Positions 7,683-16,398 of a stretch of 53,030 nucleotides of DNA are shown here, one piece after another. Numbering within the stretch: the first letter of the stretch is position 1; every line of letters begins with the position of its first letter. This DNA comes from Rhodococcus sp. KRD197. Lineage in GTDB: Bacteria; Actinomycetota; Actinomycetes; Mycobacteriales; Mycobacteriaceae. The notes beneath the pieces were generated by a model, which was not told the DNA's origin, searched no databases, and saw only the letters and a list, made by a program, of their open reading frames with translations. The stretch lies in assembly GCF_017168235.1 (NCBI RefSeq), contig NZ_JABFAO010000010.1, forward strand, positions 155,623 to 208,652, in the 5' to 3' direction. The translations under genes and the position numbers were made by a program.

Positions 7683-8720
7683 TTACGCGCTGGCGAGTGC
7701 GGAGCCCAGGCGTCGCAGCGCAGCGGTGGCTCCCCCGTACGCGAACTCCGCGCGCTTGGCAGCGAGGAAGTACCGGTGAACAGGGTGGTCGCGGTCCAGG
7801 CCGACGCCCCCGTGCACGTGCACGAGCGTGTGCGCGACGCGGTGGCCGGCCTCGGCTGCCCAGAACTTCGCGACAGCGACTTCCTCGTCGCCGTCCAAAC
7901 CTGCCGACAGTGCCCACGCCGCCTGCCACATCGTCAGCCGGGCGCCCTTGACGTCGATGTACGCATCGGCCAGACGTTGGGCGACAGCCTGAAAGCTGCC
8001 GATGGGTTTGCCGAACTGCACCCGCTCGCGCGCGTACTCGGCTGTGACACGAAGCGCTTCCTCGAGGACACCGACCTGGTAGGCGCAGGTTCCGAGGGTG
8101 ACTCGCATGCGTACCCATCGGGCGAGATCGGCGCTCTCGATGGTTCGGCTGGAGTCGAACGCAGTCGAATCGAATTCGACCATGCCGATGCTGCGGTTGT
8201 CGACGGCCTGCTGCGTGGTAACCGTGACGCCCGGGTCCGTGGATTTCAGCAGAACCGCACCGCTCTCGCGGGCGAGGAGAATCCCGTCGGCGACCGGTGC
8301 GCTGTCGACGGAGGTGAGTGCCGTAGCGGGGCGCAGGGGAGAGTCGTCGAGCGCCACTGTGAGGATCGACGCGCCGGTGGTTGCCGCTCTCGCCCACTGC
8401 AGTTGTTGTTCGGGCGAACCGAACTCGGCGATTGCGCCAGCAGCGGTGGTGCTCGCGACGAACGGGACCGCGGCGAGGCCACGGCCCAACTCGATGGTGA
8501 TGGACGTCGCTTCGAGAATGCCGTAACCGTCGCCGCCGATGGACTCCGGCGCAGCCGCGGCGAGCAACCCGGCCTGCGCCAGCGCGTCCCACAGCGGCCG
8601 GTCGATATCGGACGGGTTCGAATCGAGCCGCCGTTGCGCCTCACCGGTACTGTGCTTGGCGACGATGTCGCCGGTGAGGCCGGCCAGATCGCGTTGGGCT
8701 TCCGTCGTCGTGAAATCCAT
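7683..8720 (-). CDS. fadE27: Acyl-CoA dehydrogenase subunit, FadE27-like (ChsE5)
   Basis: 345-residue acyl-CoA dehydrogenase subunit starting MDFTTTEAQRDLAGL. It keeps the C-terminal ACAD helical bundle (GVLEEALRVTAEYARERVQF, then GKPIGSFQAVAQRLADAY) but has a shortened, diverged middle domain, as expected for the non-catalytic partner in the alpha2-beta2 steroid enzymes. In M. tuberculosis FadE26-FadE27 (ChsE4-ChsE5) performs the first dehydrogenation of the C8 cholesterol side-chain CoA ester. Translation starts 49 bp after fadE26 and couples to fadD17. ATG 8720 is preceded by AAGGAACGGCA. Confidence 0.88.
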   Translation of the reverse strand: MDFTTTEAQRDLAGLTGDIVAKHSTGEAQRRLDSNPSDIDRPLWDALAQAGLLAAAAPESIGGDGYGILEATSITIELGRGLAAVPFVASTTAAGAIAEFGSPEQQLQWARAATTGASILTVALDDSPLRPATALTSVDSAPVADGILLARESGAVLLKSTDPGVTVTTQQAVDNRSIGMVEFDSTAFDSSRTIESADLARWVRMRVTLGTCAYQVGVLEEALRVTAEYARERVQFGKPIGSFQAVAQRLADAYIDVKGARLTMWQAAWALSAGLDGDEEVAVAKFWAAEAGHRVAHTLVHVHGGVGLDRDHPVHRYFLAAKRAEFAYGGATAALRRLGSALASA

Positions 8721-8769
8721 TGCCGTTCCTTGTATTTGTTGGCCTGGTGTGTGTCAGCGTGGTGTTTGG

Positions 8770-9966
8770 TCAGCGCGCCGAGGCGGGCAGTCCGAGTGCG
8801 GTCATGGCGATGATGTCGCGCTGCACCTCGTTGGTGCCGCCGCCAAAGGTGAGGATCAACGACGATCGGTGCAGGCGTTCGAGCCGTCCGTGTAGCTGAG
8901 CCCCGGGGGAGCCCTGACGCAGTGTTGCCGCGTCGCCCAGGATTTCCATCAGCGCGCGGTACGCCTCGGTGGCGAGTTCGGTGCCGTAGACCTTGTTGGC
9001 GGACGCGTCGGCTGGGCCGGGTGCGTGGGTCTCCGCCGAGGCGATCTCCCAGTTGAGTAGTTGGAGGTAGGAGACCTTGGCGTGCACGCGGGCCAGAGCC
9101 ATCTGGACCCATTCCTGGTCGATGACGCGGGTGCCGTCCGGCAGCGTGGTGTTGTGCGCCCATCGCTTGGTCTCGTGCAGGGACGCCACCAGCGGCCCGG
9201 CGGTGGTGAGCGCGACGCGTTCGTGGTTGAGCTGGTTGGTGATCAGCGACCAGCCGCGGTTCTCCTCGCCGACAAGTGCACTCGTGGGCACCCGCACGTC
9301 TTGGTAGTAGGTCGCGCTGGTATCGGGGCCGGCCATCGTGTGGACCGGGGTCCAGGAGAAGCCGTCGGCGTCGGTGGGGACGATCAGCATGCTGATCCCG
9401 CGGTGCTTCTTCCCGCCGGGTTGGAGAGTCGAGGAGTCGGTGCGGCAGGCCAGCCAGACGTAGTCGGCGTACTGGATCAGGGAAGTCCACATCTTCTGGC
9501 CGTTGATGACGAACTCGTCCCCGTCGCGGCGTGCCGTGGTGCGCAGGGCGGCGAGGTCGGTGCCTGCCTCGGGCTCGGAGTAGCCGATGGAGAAGTGGAG
9601 TTCGCCGGCCGCGATGCGGGGCAGGAAGAACGACTTCTGTTCCTGCGTTCCGAAGGCCATGATCGTCGGGGCCACGCTGTTGATGGTCAGGAACGGTACC
9701 GGTGCACCAGCTGTGGCGGCCTCGTCGGTGAAGATGAGTTGCTCCATCGCCGAGCGGTTCTGGCCACCGAACTCCTCGGGCCAGCCGAGGGCGAGCCATC
9801 CGTCTTTGCCCATCTGCTGCACGACGTCGCGGTAGACCGATCCCTCGCCGTACTCGCCCGAGGTAGAGCTCAGTGCCTCGCGACGCTCCGGGGTGATGAG
9901 GGTGGCGAAGTAGGCGCGCAGTTCGTCCTGCAATGCGGCCTGCTCCGGGGTGTACGTGATGTGCAT
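8770..9966 (-). CDS. fadE26: Acyl-CoA dehydrogenase subunit, FadE26-like (ChsE4)
   Basis: 398-residue FAD-dependent acyl-CoA dehydrogenase. Visible hallmarks: FGTQEQKSFFLPRIAAGE, GYSEPEAGTDLAALRT (flavin-binding loop), WTSLIQYADYVWL, and LILTFGGGTNEVQRDIIA near the C-terminus. The segment NKVYGTELATEAYRAL carries a Glu where the catalytic base of this subunit class is expected. It pairs with FadE27 downstream to oxidise cholesterol side-chain acyl-CoA. The start is ATG 9966, because ATGAGGCGTCG, including a GAGG, sits just before it; an in-frame ATG at 9978 lacks a site. A KstR-like box lies at 10023-10036 between it and the divergent ferredoxin gene. Confidence 0.9.
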   Translation of the reverse strand: MHITYTPEQAALQDELRAYFATLITPERREALSSTSGEYGEGSVYRDVVQQMGKDGWLALGWPEEFGGQNRSAMEQLIFTDEAATAGAPVPFLTINSVAPTIMAFGTQEQKSFFLPRIAAGELHFSIGYSEPEAGTDLAALRTTARRDGDEFVINGQKMWTSLIQYADYVWLACRTDSSTLQPGGKKHRGISMLIVPTDADGFSWTPVHTMAGPDTSATYYQDVRVPTSALVGEENRGWSLITNQLNHERVALTTAGPLVASLHETKRWAHNTTLPDGTRVIDQEWVQMALARVHAKVSYLQLLNWEIASAETHAPGPADASANKVYGTELATEAYRALMEILGDAATLRQGSPGAQLHGRLERLHRSSLILTFGGGTNEVQRDIIAMTALGLPASAR

Positions 9967-9981
9967 TCGACGCCTCATTTC

Positions 9982-9995
9982 TGCAACACGTTCTC
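9982..9995. promoter_or_regulatory. Possible second KstR-like half-site
   Basis: TGCAACACGTTCTC keeps AAC-NN-GTT and the leading T but ends in C rather than A. It sits in the 5' leader of fadE26, 41 bp from the stronger box at 10023. Weak candidate on its own. Confidence 0.3.
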
Positions 9996-10022
9996 GTTCT
10001 GTCGAATCATTGCATACTTGGA

Positions 10023-10036
10023 TGGAACAGGTTCTA
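10023..10036. promoter_or_regulatory. KstR-like operator, fadE26/fdxD divergent promoter
   Basis: TGGAACAGGTTCTA fits the published KstR consensus TNNAACNNGTTNNA at every fixed position. It lies between the divergent fadE26 and ferredoxin genes, so one repressor site could control both arms of the sterol locus. Confidence 0.75.
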
Positions 10037-10089
10037 GGCTTGGCTGCAATCTGGGCGGCCTGGCCCACATGAGAGCGAGGAGTCGAACG

Positions 10090-10281
10090 ATGATCGAGGT
10101 GGACTTCGACCGGTGCGAAGCCAACGGCGTATGCGTCGGCCACGCGCCCGACGTGTTCGATTTGAACGACAAGGACGAGCTGATCGTCTCCTCCGCCGCA
10201 GCCGAGCTGCCGGAGAACAGGGATGGCATCGAGGCGGCGATCGCGGGGTGTCCTCGTGCAGCGTTGAAGTGGGTGAACTGA
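10090..10281 (+). CDS. fdxD: [3Fe-4S] ferredoxin, FdxD-like
   Basis: 63-residue small ferredoxin: FDRCEANGVCVGHAPDVFDL, then the distal AIAGCPRAALK. Three cysteines in the order C-x5-C ... CP are the ligands of a [3Fe-4S] cluster, as in ferredoxins that feed actinobacterial P450s. Length and position match FdxD beside the M. tuberculosis mce4 locus, where it is part of the KstR regulon. Partners there are thought to include sterol-oxidising P450s; none is in this window. ATG 10090 follows GAGGAG at 10078-10083. Confidence 0.88.
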   Translation: MIEVDFDRCEANGVCVGHAPDVFDLNDKDELIVSSAAAELPENRDGIEAAIAGCPRAALKWVN

Positions 10282-10302
10282 GGCCGCATCCTTGCCAATA
10301 AT

Positions 10303-10316
10303 GAGAACACGTTCTA
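10303..10316. promoter_or_regulatory. KstR-like operator before hsd4A-like gene
   Basis: GAGAACACGTTCTA matches TNNAACNNGTTNNA except for the first base. It is centred about 19 bp before the GTG start at 10328 and 22 bp after the fdxD stop, where a promoter for the dehydrogenase is expected. Confidence 0.6.
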
Positions 10317-10327
10317 CATTTTGAATC

Positions 10328-11257
10328 GTGAACGATGAACAGGTACGACTGGACGGACGAGTAGCGCTCGTCACCGGCGCGGCATCGGGTCTCGGCAGGG
10401 CGGAGGCTATCGGCCTGGCCAGGTCCGGGGCGAACATCGTCCTCGGCGACATCACGGCCGGCCCCCTGGCCGACGAGGCGATCGATCTGGTCACCGAAGC
10501 AGGTGCGGAGGCGGTGTTCGTGCCGGGCGACATCGCGGAGCGTTCGACGGCCGACGCGATGTTCGCCGCCGCGACCGAGAAGTTCGGCCGTGTCGACATC
10601 GTCGTCAACAATGCCGGCATCGTGCGAGATCGCATGCTGTTCAACATGACCGACGAGGACTGGGACGCCGTGATCCGGGTCCACCTGCGGGGGCACTTCC
10701 TGATGACGCGCAACGCTGGTGCGTACTGGCGTGAGCGATCCAAGGCAGCGGGCGAGCCCGTGTACGGGCGCATCGTCAACACCTCCTCGGAGGCGGGCCT
10801 GCTCGGGCCCGAGGGGCAAGCGAACTACGGCGCAGCCAAGGCCGGAATCACCGCGCTGACCCTGTCGGCCTCACGTGCGCTGTCGCGGTATGGCGTGCGC
10901 GCCAACGCAATCTGCCCCCGCGCGCGAACCTCGATGACCGAGGGCGTGTTCGGCGCCGCGCCCTCCGCTGCCGTCGATCCGCTGTCGCCGGAGCATGTCG
11001 CCACCCTTGTGCACTACCTGGCCTCGCCCGCTGCGGACGCCGTCAACGGGCAGGTCTTCGTCGTCTACGGCCCGATGGTCGCGCTGATGGCGGCCCCCGT
11101 CGTCGAAGCGCGTTTCGACGCCTCGGACGCGGCCTGGTCGCCGGACGCGCTCGCCGCTGAGCTCGGCGGCTACTTCGAGGGACGTGACCCGGCGAGGACG
11201 TTCTCGGCCGCGGCTGCGCTCGATCTCAGCGAACCGCAGGTCACGGGGCATGCCTAG
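10328..11257 (+). CDS. hsd4A: SDR dehydrogenase, Hsd4A-like
   Basis: 309-residue short-chain dehydrogenase. The cofactor site TGAASGLGRAEAIGLA, the NNAGIVRDRM strand, the serine in NTSSEAGLLG and the YGAAK catalytic pair are all present. Its position between fdxD and yrbE4A equals Rv3502c, called Hsd4A, reported to act as a 17-beta-hydroxysteroid dehydrogenase and/or beta-hydroxyacyl-CoA dehydrogenase in sterol side-chain breakdown. Starts at GTG 10328. The C-terminal 60 residues extend beyond the core SDR fold, also as in that family. Confidence 0.8.
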   Translation: MNDEQVRLDGRVALVTGAASGLGRAEAIGLARSGANIVLGDITAGPLADEAIDLVTEAGAEAVFVPGDIAERSTADAMFAAATEKFGRVDIVVNNAGIVRDRMLFNMTDEDWDAVIRVHLRGHFLMTRNAGAYWRERSKAAGEPVYGRIVNTSSEAGLLGPEGQANYGAAKAGITALTLSASRALSRYGVRANAICPRARTSMTEGVFGAAPSAAVDPLSPEHVATLVHYLASPAADAVNGQVFVVYGPMVALMAAPVVEARFDASDAAWSPDALAAELGGYFEGRDPARTFSAAAALDLSEPQVTGHA

Positions 11258-11339
11258 CTTTTGCCGATTTCGGTCACATCAGCGACGGTCGAGTAGGAAA
11301 CTGGTCAGGTCGGGTCACCCGGTGAGCCCGAAAGCAAAG

Positions 11340-11353
11340 TAGATCACGTTCTA
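11340..11353. promoter_or_regulatory. KstR-like box (degenerate) upstream of yrbE4A
   Basis: TAGATCACGTTCTA matches TNNAACNNGTTNNA apart from ATC in place of AAC. First of three related boxes in the 283-bp region ahead of the mce4 operon. Confidence 0.45.
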
Positions 11354-11422
11354 GTTAGAGTCCGGGTTCACGATGTAACACGCGCTCCCGGATGCGCGAT
11401 GGACGAGTCAATGTAGTTCCTG

Positions 11423-11436
11423 TTAAACAAGTTTGA
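11423..11436. promoter_or_regulatory. KstR-like box upstream of yrbE4A
   Basis: TTAAACAAGTTTGA fits TNNAACNNGTTNNA at all fixed positions. Second of three boxes; it lies 104 bp before the yrbE4A ATG. Confidence 0.6.
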
Positions 11437-11483
11437 CCTAGAAGCAATTGCTCTATCGTCCGTTGGGCGCGCTTCTTTGACTA

Positions 11484-11497
11484 CTGAACACGTTCTA
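11484..11497. promoter_or_regulatory. KstR-like box upstream of yrbE4A
   Basis: CTGAACACGTTCTA deviates from TNNAACNNGTTNNA only at the first base. Third box, 43 bp before the yrbE4A ATG, and sharing the ACACGTTCTA core with the box at 10303. Confidence 0.6.
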
Positions 11498-11540
11498 GTT
11501 AACATGACCTGGATCACACAGCGAGAGATTGGGAGGGTTC

Positions 11541-12302
11541 ATGAACGACCTTCTCATCGTTCCGCTACGCGCCGTCGGAGCATTCTTCGACATGTCGTGG
11601 TTCACCCTCCGTGCCGTCTTTTCCCGGCCGTTCCAGCGCGAGGAGTTCGTGGATCAGGCCTGGTTCATCGCCCGGGTCTCGATGGTGCCGACGATTCTCG
11701 TCGCAGTGCCGTTCACGGTGCTCGTCAGCTTCACCATCAACATCCTGCTCCGCGAGATCGGCGCCGCCGACCTCAGCGGCGCCGGAGCGGCCCTCGGCGC
11801 AGTCACCCAGGTCGGACCCATCGTCACCGTGCTGATCGTTGCCGGCGCCGGCGCCACGGCCATCTGTGCAGACCTCGCCGCCCGCACTATCCGAGAAGAG
11901 ATCGACGCGATGCGTGTTCTCGGCATCAACCCGATCCACCGGCTCGTCGTACCCCGAGTCCTGGCCTCCACCGTGATCGCTCTACTGCTCAACGGTCTGG
12001 TGTGCACCATCGGCATCCTCGGCGGGTTCCTGTTCTCGGTGTTCCTCCAAGGCGTCAACCCGGGCGCGTTCGTCGGCGGCATCACGCTGCTCACCGGCTT
12101 CGGTGAACTCATCGTCTCCCAGGTCAAGGCCGGACTGTTCGGCATGATCGCCGGACTGGTGGCGTGCTACCTGGGCCTCAACGTGCGCGGCGGGGCCAAG
12201 AGCGTCGGCGACGCCGTCAACCAGACCGTCGTGTTCGCGTTCATGGCCCTGTTCGTGGTCAACGTCGTCGTCACCGCCGTCGGCATCAAGTTGACCGCCT
12301 GA
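11541..12302 (+). CDS. yrbE4A: Mce4 transporter permease YrbE4A
   Basis: 253-residue MlaE/YrbE-type permease, the integral membrane core of the Mce4 sterol importer. Hydrophobic helices surround the conserved cytoplasmic coupling segment EEIDAMRVLGINPIHRLVVP, which is diagnostic of the family. ATG 11541 follows GGGAGG at 11531-11536. First gene of yrbE4A-yrbE4B-mce4A-F; the gap to yrbE4B is 14 bp. In M. tuberculosis the complex imports cholesterol with an ATPase (MceG) encoded elsewhere; no mceG is in this window. Confidence 0.93.
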   Translation: MNDLLIVPLRAVGAFFDMSWFTLRAVFSRPFQREEFVDQAWFIARVSMVPTILVAVPFTVLVSFTINILLREIGAADLSGAGAALGAVTQVGPIVTVLIVAGAGATAICADLAARTIREEIDAMRVLGINPIHRLVVPRVLASTVIALLLNGLVCTIGILGGFLFSVFLQGVNPGAFVGGITLLTGFGELIVSQVKAGLFGMIAGLVACYLGLNVRGGAKSVGDAVNQTVVFAFMALFVVNVVVTAVGIKLTA

Positions 12303-12316
12303 TGAGGCGGCACTGA

Positions 12317-13168
12317 ATGGCCCTCGCCGCGACCGGTCGCTTTCCGTTGACGCGCAGGCGTGCCGCCCGCGCGTCCCGCTCGGTCGATCGCCTGGGCGAG
12401 CAGGCCATCTTCTTCGGCCAAGCACTCGGTTCGGTTCCCCGTGCCGCGGTGCGGTACAAGAAGGAAACCATCCGTCTCGTCGCCGAGATCAGCATGGGCT
12501 CCGGCGCGCTCGCGGTGATCGGCGGCACCGTCGTCATCGTCGGCTTCCTGACGTTGTTCGCTGGTGGAACCATTGCCGTGCAGGGCTACTCCTCGCTCGG
12601 CAACATCGGTGTCGAGGCGCTCACCGGCTTCTTCGCGGCATTCATCAACGTCAGGATCGCAGCGCCGGTCATCGCCGGGATCGGTCTGGCTGCCACCATC
12701 GGTGCCGGCTCGACCGCCCAGCTCGGGGCGATGCGCGTATCCGAGGAGATCGATGCGCTCGAGTCCATGGCCATACCGTCGATCCCGTATCTGGTCAGCA
12801 CCCGCGTACTGGCCGGCATGGTCGCCATCGTGCCGCTCTACTCCCTGGCGGTCATCGCCTCGTTCGTCGCCAGCCGCTTCGCCACGGTCGTGATCTACGG
12901 CCAGTCACCGGGCCTGTACGACCACTACTTCAACACCTTCCTGATACCCACGGACATCCTCTGGTCCTTCGCCCAAGCCATCGTCATGGCGTTGGCCGTG
13001 ATGCTCATCCACACCTACTACGGCTATACCGCGAGCGGCGGACCCGTGGGAGTCGGCGTCGCAGTGGGCAATGCGGTGCGTGCCTCGCTGATCGCCGTGG
13101 TATCGGTGACCCTGCTCATCTCGCTCGCCATCTACGGCAGCTCCGGCAACTTCAACCTCTCGGGCTAG
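12317..13168 (+). CDS. yrbE4B: Mce4 transporter permease YrbE4B
   Basis: 283-residue second permease of the Mce4 complex. A basic N-terminus (PLTRRRAARASRS) precedes the MlaE domain with helices and the coupling segment SEEIDALESMAIPSIPYLVS. YrbE4A and YrbE4B are expected to form the heterodimeric channel. ATG 12317 follows GAGGCGGCACTGA. It ends 7 bp before mce4A. Confidence 0.93.
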   Translation: MALAATGRFPLTRRRAARASRSVDRLGEQAIFFGQALGSVPRAAVRYKKETIRLVAEISMGSGALAVIGGTVVIVGFLTLFAGGTIAVQGYSSLGNIGVEALTGFFAAFINVRIAAPVIAGIGLAATIGAGSTAQLGAMRVSEEIDALESMAIPSIPYLVSTRVLAGMVAIVPLYSLAVIASFVASRFATVVIYGQSPGLYDHYFNTFLIPTDILWSFAQAIVMALAVMLIHTYYGYTASGGPVGVGVAVGNAVRASLIAVVSVTLLISLAIYGSSGNFNLSG

Positions 13169-13175
13169 GGACGTG

Positions 13176-14324
13176 ATGAAGAAGATTGCCGCCGTCGCAC
13201 TCGTCCTGAGTCTCGTCGCCATCGTCGTGGCTGCCCTGACCACCTTTGCCGGAGGATTCGACACGACCGTGCCGGTCACCGTCACCTCCGAACGTGCCGG
13301 ACTGGTGATGGACCCGCAGGCCAAAGTGCGGCTCCGCGGTGTCGAGGTCGGCCGGGTGGCGTCGATGTCGCACGATGGTGACACCGCCCGCATCAACCTC
13401 GATCTCGACCCGGACATGCTGTGGATGATTCCGGCGAACGCCGCCGTGGAGATCAAGTCCACCACCGTGTTCGGTGCGAAGAACGTCAACTTCCTGGTCC
13501 CGGCCAACCCGTCGAACCGGAGTCTGGAGGCGGGTGCGGTCATCTCGGCCGACAACGTCACCGTCGAGTTCAACACCCTCTTCGAGCACCTGTCCGAGGT
13601 ATTGCAGAAGCTCGAGCCGGACAAGCTCAACGCGACCCTGGGCGCGGTGTCCTCGGCTCTGCGCGGCCGCGGAGATCAGCTCGGTGAGCTGCTCGCCGAC
13701 ACCGATTCCTACCTGGAGAAGATGAACCCGAGTCTGCCTGCGCTGCAGCGAGACCTGGCGGCCGCCGCGATCGTCACCAACGTCTACGCCGACGCGACGC
13801 CGGATCTGATGCGGGTGCTGGACAACGCGACCACCACCTCCGCCACGATCGTGTCCGAGCAGGCCGATCTGGACCTACTGTTGATGAACGTCATCGGGCT
13901 CGCAGACACGGCCAACGGTGTCCTCACCGAGAACGAGCAACCGCTCGAGACCGCTCTCGCTACCCTCACCCACACCACAACGCTGCTCGACGAGTATTCA
14001 CCGGCACTGACGTGCTTCCTCGTCGGACTCAACAAGGGGCGGATGGCTTTCGGGCCGCTGGCGGGCGCAGGCGATAACGCCTCCATTCAGCTGAGCTCGA
14101 GCTTCGTGCTCGGCGCCCCCGCCTACACCGTCGAGAAAGACCTGCCGAAGATCGCCGCCAGCGGTGGACCCAACTGCTACGGCCTGCCGGACTTCGATCC
14201 CAAAGCGGGCCCGGCTCCATTCGTCGTCGCCGACACCGGCACACAGCCGTACGTGCCGCAGACGCAACCGTCGGTCAACGTACCGACAATCTTCCAGTTC
14301 CTCTTCGCCGGGGCGTGGCCATGA
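13176..14324 (+). CDS. mce4A: Mce4A substrate-binding subunit
   Basis: 382-residue MCE-family protein with one N-terminal membrane segment (AAVALVLSLVAIVVAALTT). The MlaD/MCE domain contains VMDPQAKVRLRGVEVGRVAS and FGAKNVNFLVP, and is followed by a long helical region forming part of the hexameric needle that spans the periplasm. The usual first position in the mce cassette supports 4A. Of the tandem GTG-ATG at 13173/13176, ATG is preferred because AGGG lies 6 bp before it. The C-terminus includes a conserved-looking NCYGLPDF. Overlaps mce4B by ATGA. Confidence 0.92.
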   Translation: MKKIAAVALVLSLVAIVVAALTTFAGGFDTTVPVTVTSERAGLVMDPQAKVRLRGVEVGRVASMSHDGDTARINLDLDPDMLWMIPANAAVEIKSTTVFGAKNVNFLVPANPSNRSLEAGAVISADNVTVEFNTLFEHLSEVLQKLEPDKLNATLGAVSSALRGRGDQLGELLADTDSYLEKMNPSLPALQRDLAAAAIVTNVYADATPDLMRVLDNATTTSATIVSEQADLDLLLMNVIGLADTANGVLTENEQPLETALATLTHTTTLLDEYSPALTCFLVGLNKGRMAFGPLAGAGDNASIQLSSSFVLGAPAYTVEKDLPKIAASGGPNCYGLPDFDPKAGPAPFVVADTGTQPYVPQTQPSVNVPTIFQFLFAGAWP

Positions 14325-15364
14325 GCAAGCAGGGCGTGCGGGGCACCACCGTCAAATTGTCGATCTTCGCCCTGGTGATGGTGATGATCTTCGCGGCACT
14401 GGCATTGGTGTTCAGCCAGTACAGATTCGGCAGCACCGACGGCTACCACGCCGTCTTCACCGATGCCTCGGGATTGAAGTCCGGGGACAAGGTGCGGATC
14501 GCGGGAGTGCCGGTCGGCTCGGTCACCGGAGTCGACGTCGGTGACGGCCTCGATGCCGAGGTCGCGTTCGATGTGGACTCGCAGTTCCGGCTGCTGAGCA
14601 GTACAGCAGCGACGGTCCGCTACGAGAACCTCGTCGGCGACCGATACCTCGAACTCCTCGAAGGCCCGGGCGGCGTCGACGAACTCCCCGGTGGCGGAAC
14701 CATTCCCGTCGAACAGACCACACCCGCGCTGGATCTCGATCTGCTGCTCGGCGGATTCAAGCCGTTGCTGCGGGGCCTGGACCCGAAGCAGGTCAACGAC
14801 CTTTCCGCAGCCCTGCTGCATGTGCTGCAGGGCCAGGGCGGGACGTTGGTGTCGCTGCTCGGCAGCACCGGCTCTTTCACCAATACCCTCGCCGACCGCG
14901 ACCAACTGATCGGTGACGTCATCGGAAACCTCAACACGATGCTCGGCACCATCGACGACCAAGGTCGAGAGTTCGAGACCACCATCGATTCCCTGCAGCA
15001 GCTGATCAGTGGTCTCGCCGAGGATCGCGACCCGATCGGTGACGCAATTCCGCGGCTCGACGCGGCCACCGGCGACCTCGCGGGACTGCTGCAGGCGACG
15101 CGCCCGGACATCCAGTCGATGATCGCCGAAGCAGGTCGCACGGCAACGCAACTCGATCTGGGCAAGGACAACATCGACACAGTCCTGACCCGACTGCCGG
15201 GCGACTACAAGAAGCTCATCCGCGTCGGTTCCTACGGCAGCTTCTTCCAGTTCTACCTGTGCTCCAACACCTTCAAGATCTCCGGCCCAGACGGACGCAC
15301 CCTGCTCGTCCCCACCGCAAAACAGGACACGGGGAGGTGTGCAAGTATCAATGGAGAGAACTAG
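14321..15364 (+). CDS. mce4B: Mce4B subunit
   Basis: 347-residue MCE protein: membrane anchor SIFALVMVMIFAALALVF, then the MCE domain (FTDASGLKSGDKVRIAGVPV ... VRYENLVGDRYLELLEG) and a helical tail ending near YKKLIRVGSYGSFFQFYLC. The latter resembles the conserved end of B-type Mce subunits. ATG 14321 overlaps the mce4A stop (ATGA), so translation is coupled. Its tail overlaps the start of mce4C by 14 bp. Confidence 0.92.
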   Translation: MSKQGVRGTTVKLSIFALVMVMIFAALALVFSQYRFGSTDGYHAVFTDASGLKSGDKVRIAGVPVGSVTGVDVGDGLDAEVAFDVDSQFRLLSSTAATVRYENLVGDRYLELLEGPGGVDELPGGGTIPVEQTTPALDLDLLLGGFKPLLRGLDPKQVNDLSAALLHVLQGQGGTLVSLLGSTGSFTNTLADRDQLIGDVIGNLNTMLGTIDDQGREFETTIDSLQQLISGLAEDRDPIGDAIPRLDAATGDLAGLLQATRPDIQSMIAEAGRTATQLDLGKDNIDTVLTRLPGDYKKLIRVGSYGSFFQFYLCSNTFKISGPDGRTLLVPTAKQDTGRCASINGEN

Positions 15365-16397
15365 GAACCTCGTCAACGTCGGCATCATCGGCATCGTGCT
15401 CGCCGTGTCCATCGTGCTCGCCACACTGCAATACGACCGCCTGCCGTTCCTGGCGAGCGGCACCGGACACTCCGCGTACTTCCTCGACGCCGGCGGACTC
15501 ATGATGGGTGACGAGGTCACCGTCGCCGGGGTCGCGGTGGGCAGGGTCGAGAAAATCTCGCTTGCCGATCAGGAAGTGCGCGTGGACTTCACCATCCGCG
15601 AGAACCTCGTACTCGGCGACGCGACGACGGTCGACATCAAGACCAACACCATCCTCGGCCGCAAATCCCTGAAGGTCGTGCCTGCGGGAACCGGTGCGGT
15701 GGACACCATCCCGTCGAGCCGGACCAACTCGCCCTACTCGTTGACCGACGCGCTCGGGGATCTCGGTACCACGGTCTCCGAACTCGACACCGATCAGCTG
15801 GGGGAGGCGATGAACGTCGTCTCGGACACCCTCACCGACACCCCGCCGGAACTGCGCGCCGCACTCGACGGTGTCTCGCGCCTGTCGGCCAGCATCAACT
15901 CGCGCGACGAAACCCTCCAGCAGCTGCTGGAGCGGGCCGAAAGCGTTACCGGCATCCTGGCTCAGCGCAGCGGTCAGATCGATCAGCTGATCCGCGACGG
16001 CAACGACCTGTTCGGCGAACTCGATCGACGACGCACCGCCATCAGTCAGCTGATCTCGAACGTCTCCGCGGTGTCGCGGCAGTTGACAGCGCTGGTTCAG
16101 GAGAACCAGGCGCAGATGGGTCCGACGCTCGACAAGCTCAACTCGGTGGTGGCGGTACTGCAAGAGAACAACGAGAACATCGCCGCGGCACTCGACGGAC
16201 TCGGCCCCTACATCAGTGCTCTCGGCGAGTCGGTCTCGAGCGGTCCCTTCTTCATGGCCTACATCCAGAACATTCTGCCCAGCTCGTGGTGGAAGACAGT
16301 CGTCGACACCGTCGTCGCGCCGGAGCAACTGCCGGGAACCCTTCAAGATCTGTTGCCGAAGAACGCCCCACCGATCCTGAAACCACCGGGGGAGTGA
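15351..16397 (+). CDS. mce4C: Mce4C subunit
   Basis: 348-residue MCE protein with anchor NVGIIGIVLAVSIVLATL. The domain reads FLDAGGLMMGDEVTVAGVAV and later NTILGRKSLKVVPAG; a helical coiled region rich in Leu, Ser, Gln and Glu follows, ending with the conserved-type SSGPFFMAYIQNILPS and a Pro-rich tail. ATG 15351 is used; an in-frame GTG at 15339 is directly abutted by GGGAGG and so too close to its ribosome-binding site. Stop and mce4D start are 1 bp apart. Confidence 0.9.
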   Translation: MERTRNLVNVGIIGIVLAVSIVLATLQYDRLPFLASGTGHSAYFLDAGGLMMGDEVTVAGVAVGRVEKISLADQEVRVDFTIRENLVLGDATTVDIKTNTILGRKSLKVVPAGTGAVDTIPSSRTNSPYSLTDALGDLGTTVSELDTDQLGEAMNVVSDTLTDTPPELRAALDGVSRLSASINSRDETLQQLLERAESVTGILAQRSGQIDQLIRDGNDLFGELDRRRTAISQLISNVSAVSRQLTALVQENQAQMGPTLDKLNSVVAVLQENNENIAAALDGLGPYISALGESVSSGPFFMAYIQNILPSSWWKTVVDTVVAPEQLPGTLQDLLPKNAPPILKPPGE

Positions 16398-16398
16398 G

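Noticed and set aside
6091..8592. An 833-codon open frame on the minus strand
   Set aside because: Only the part from 7680 encodes a recognisable protein (FadD17-like); the rest is an Arg/Pro/His-rich shadow of the real fadE27 gene.
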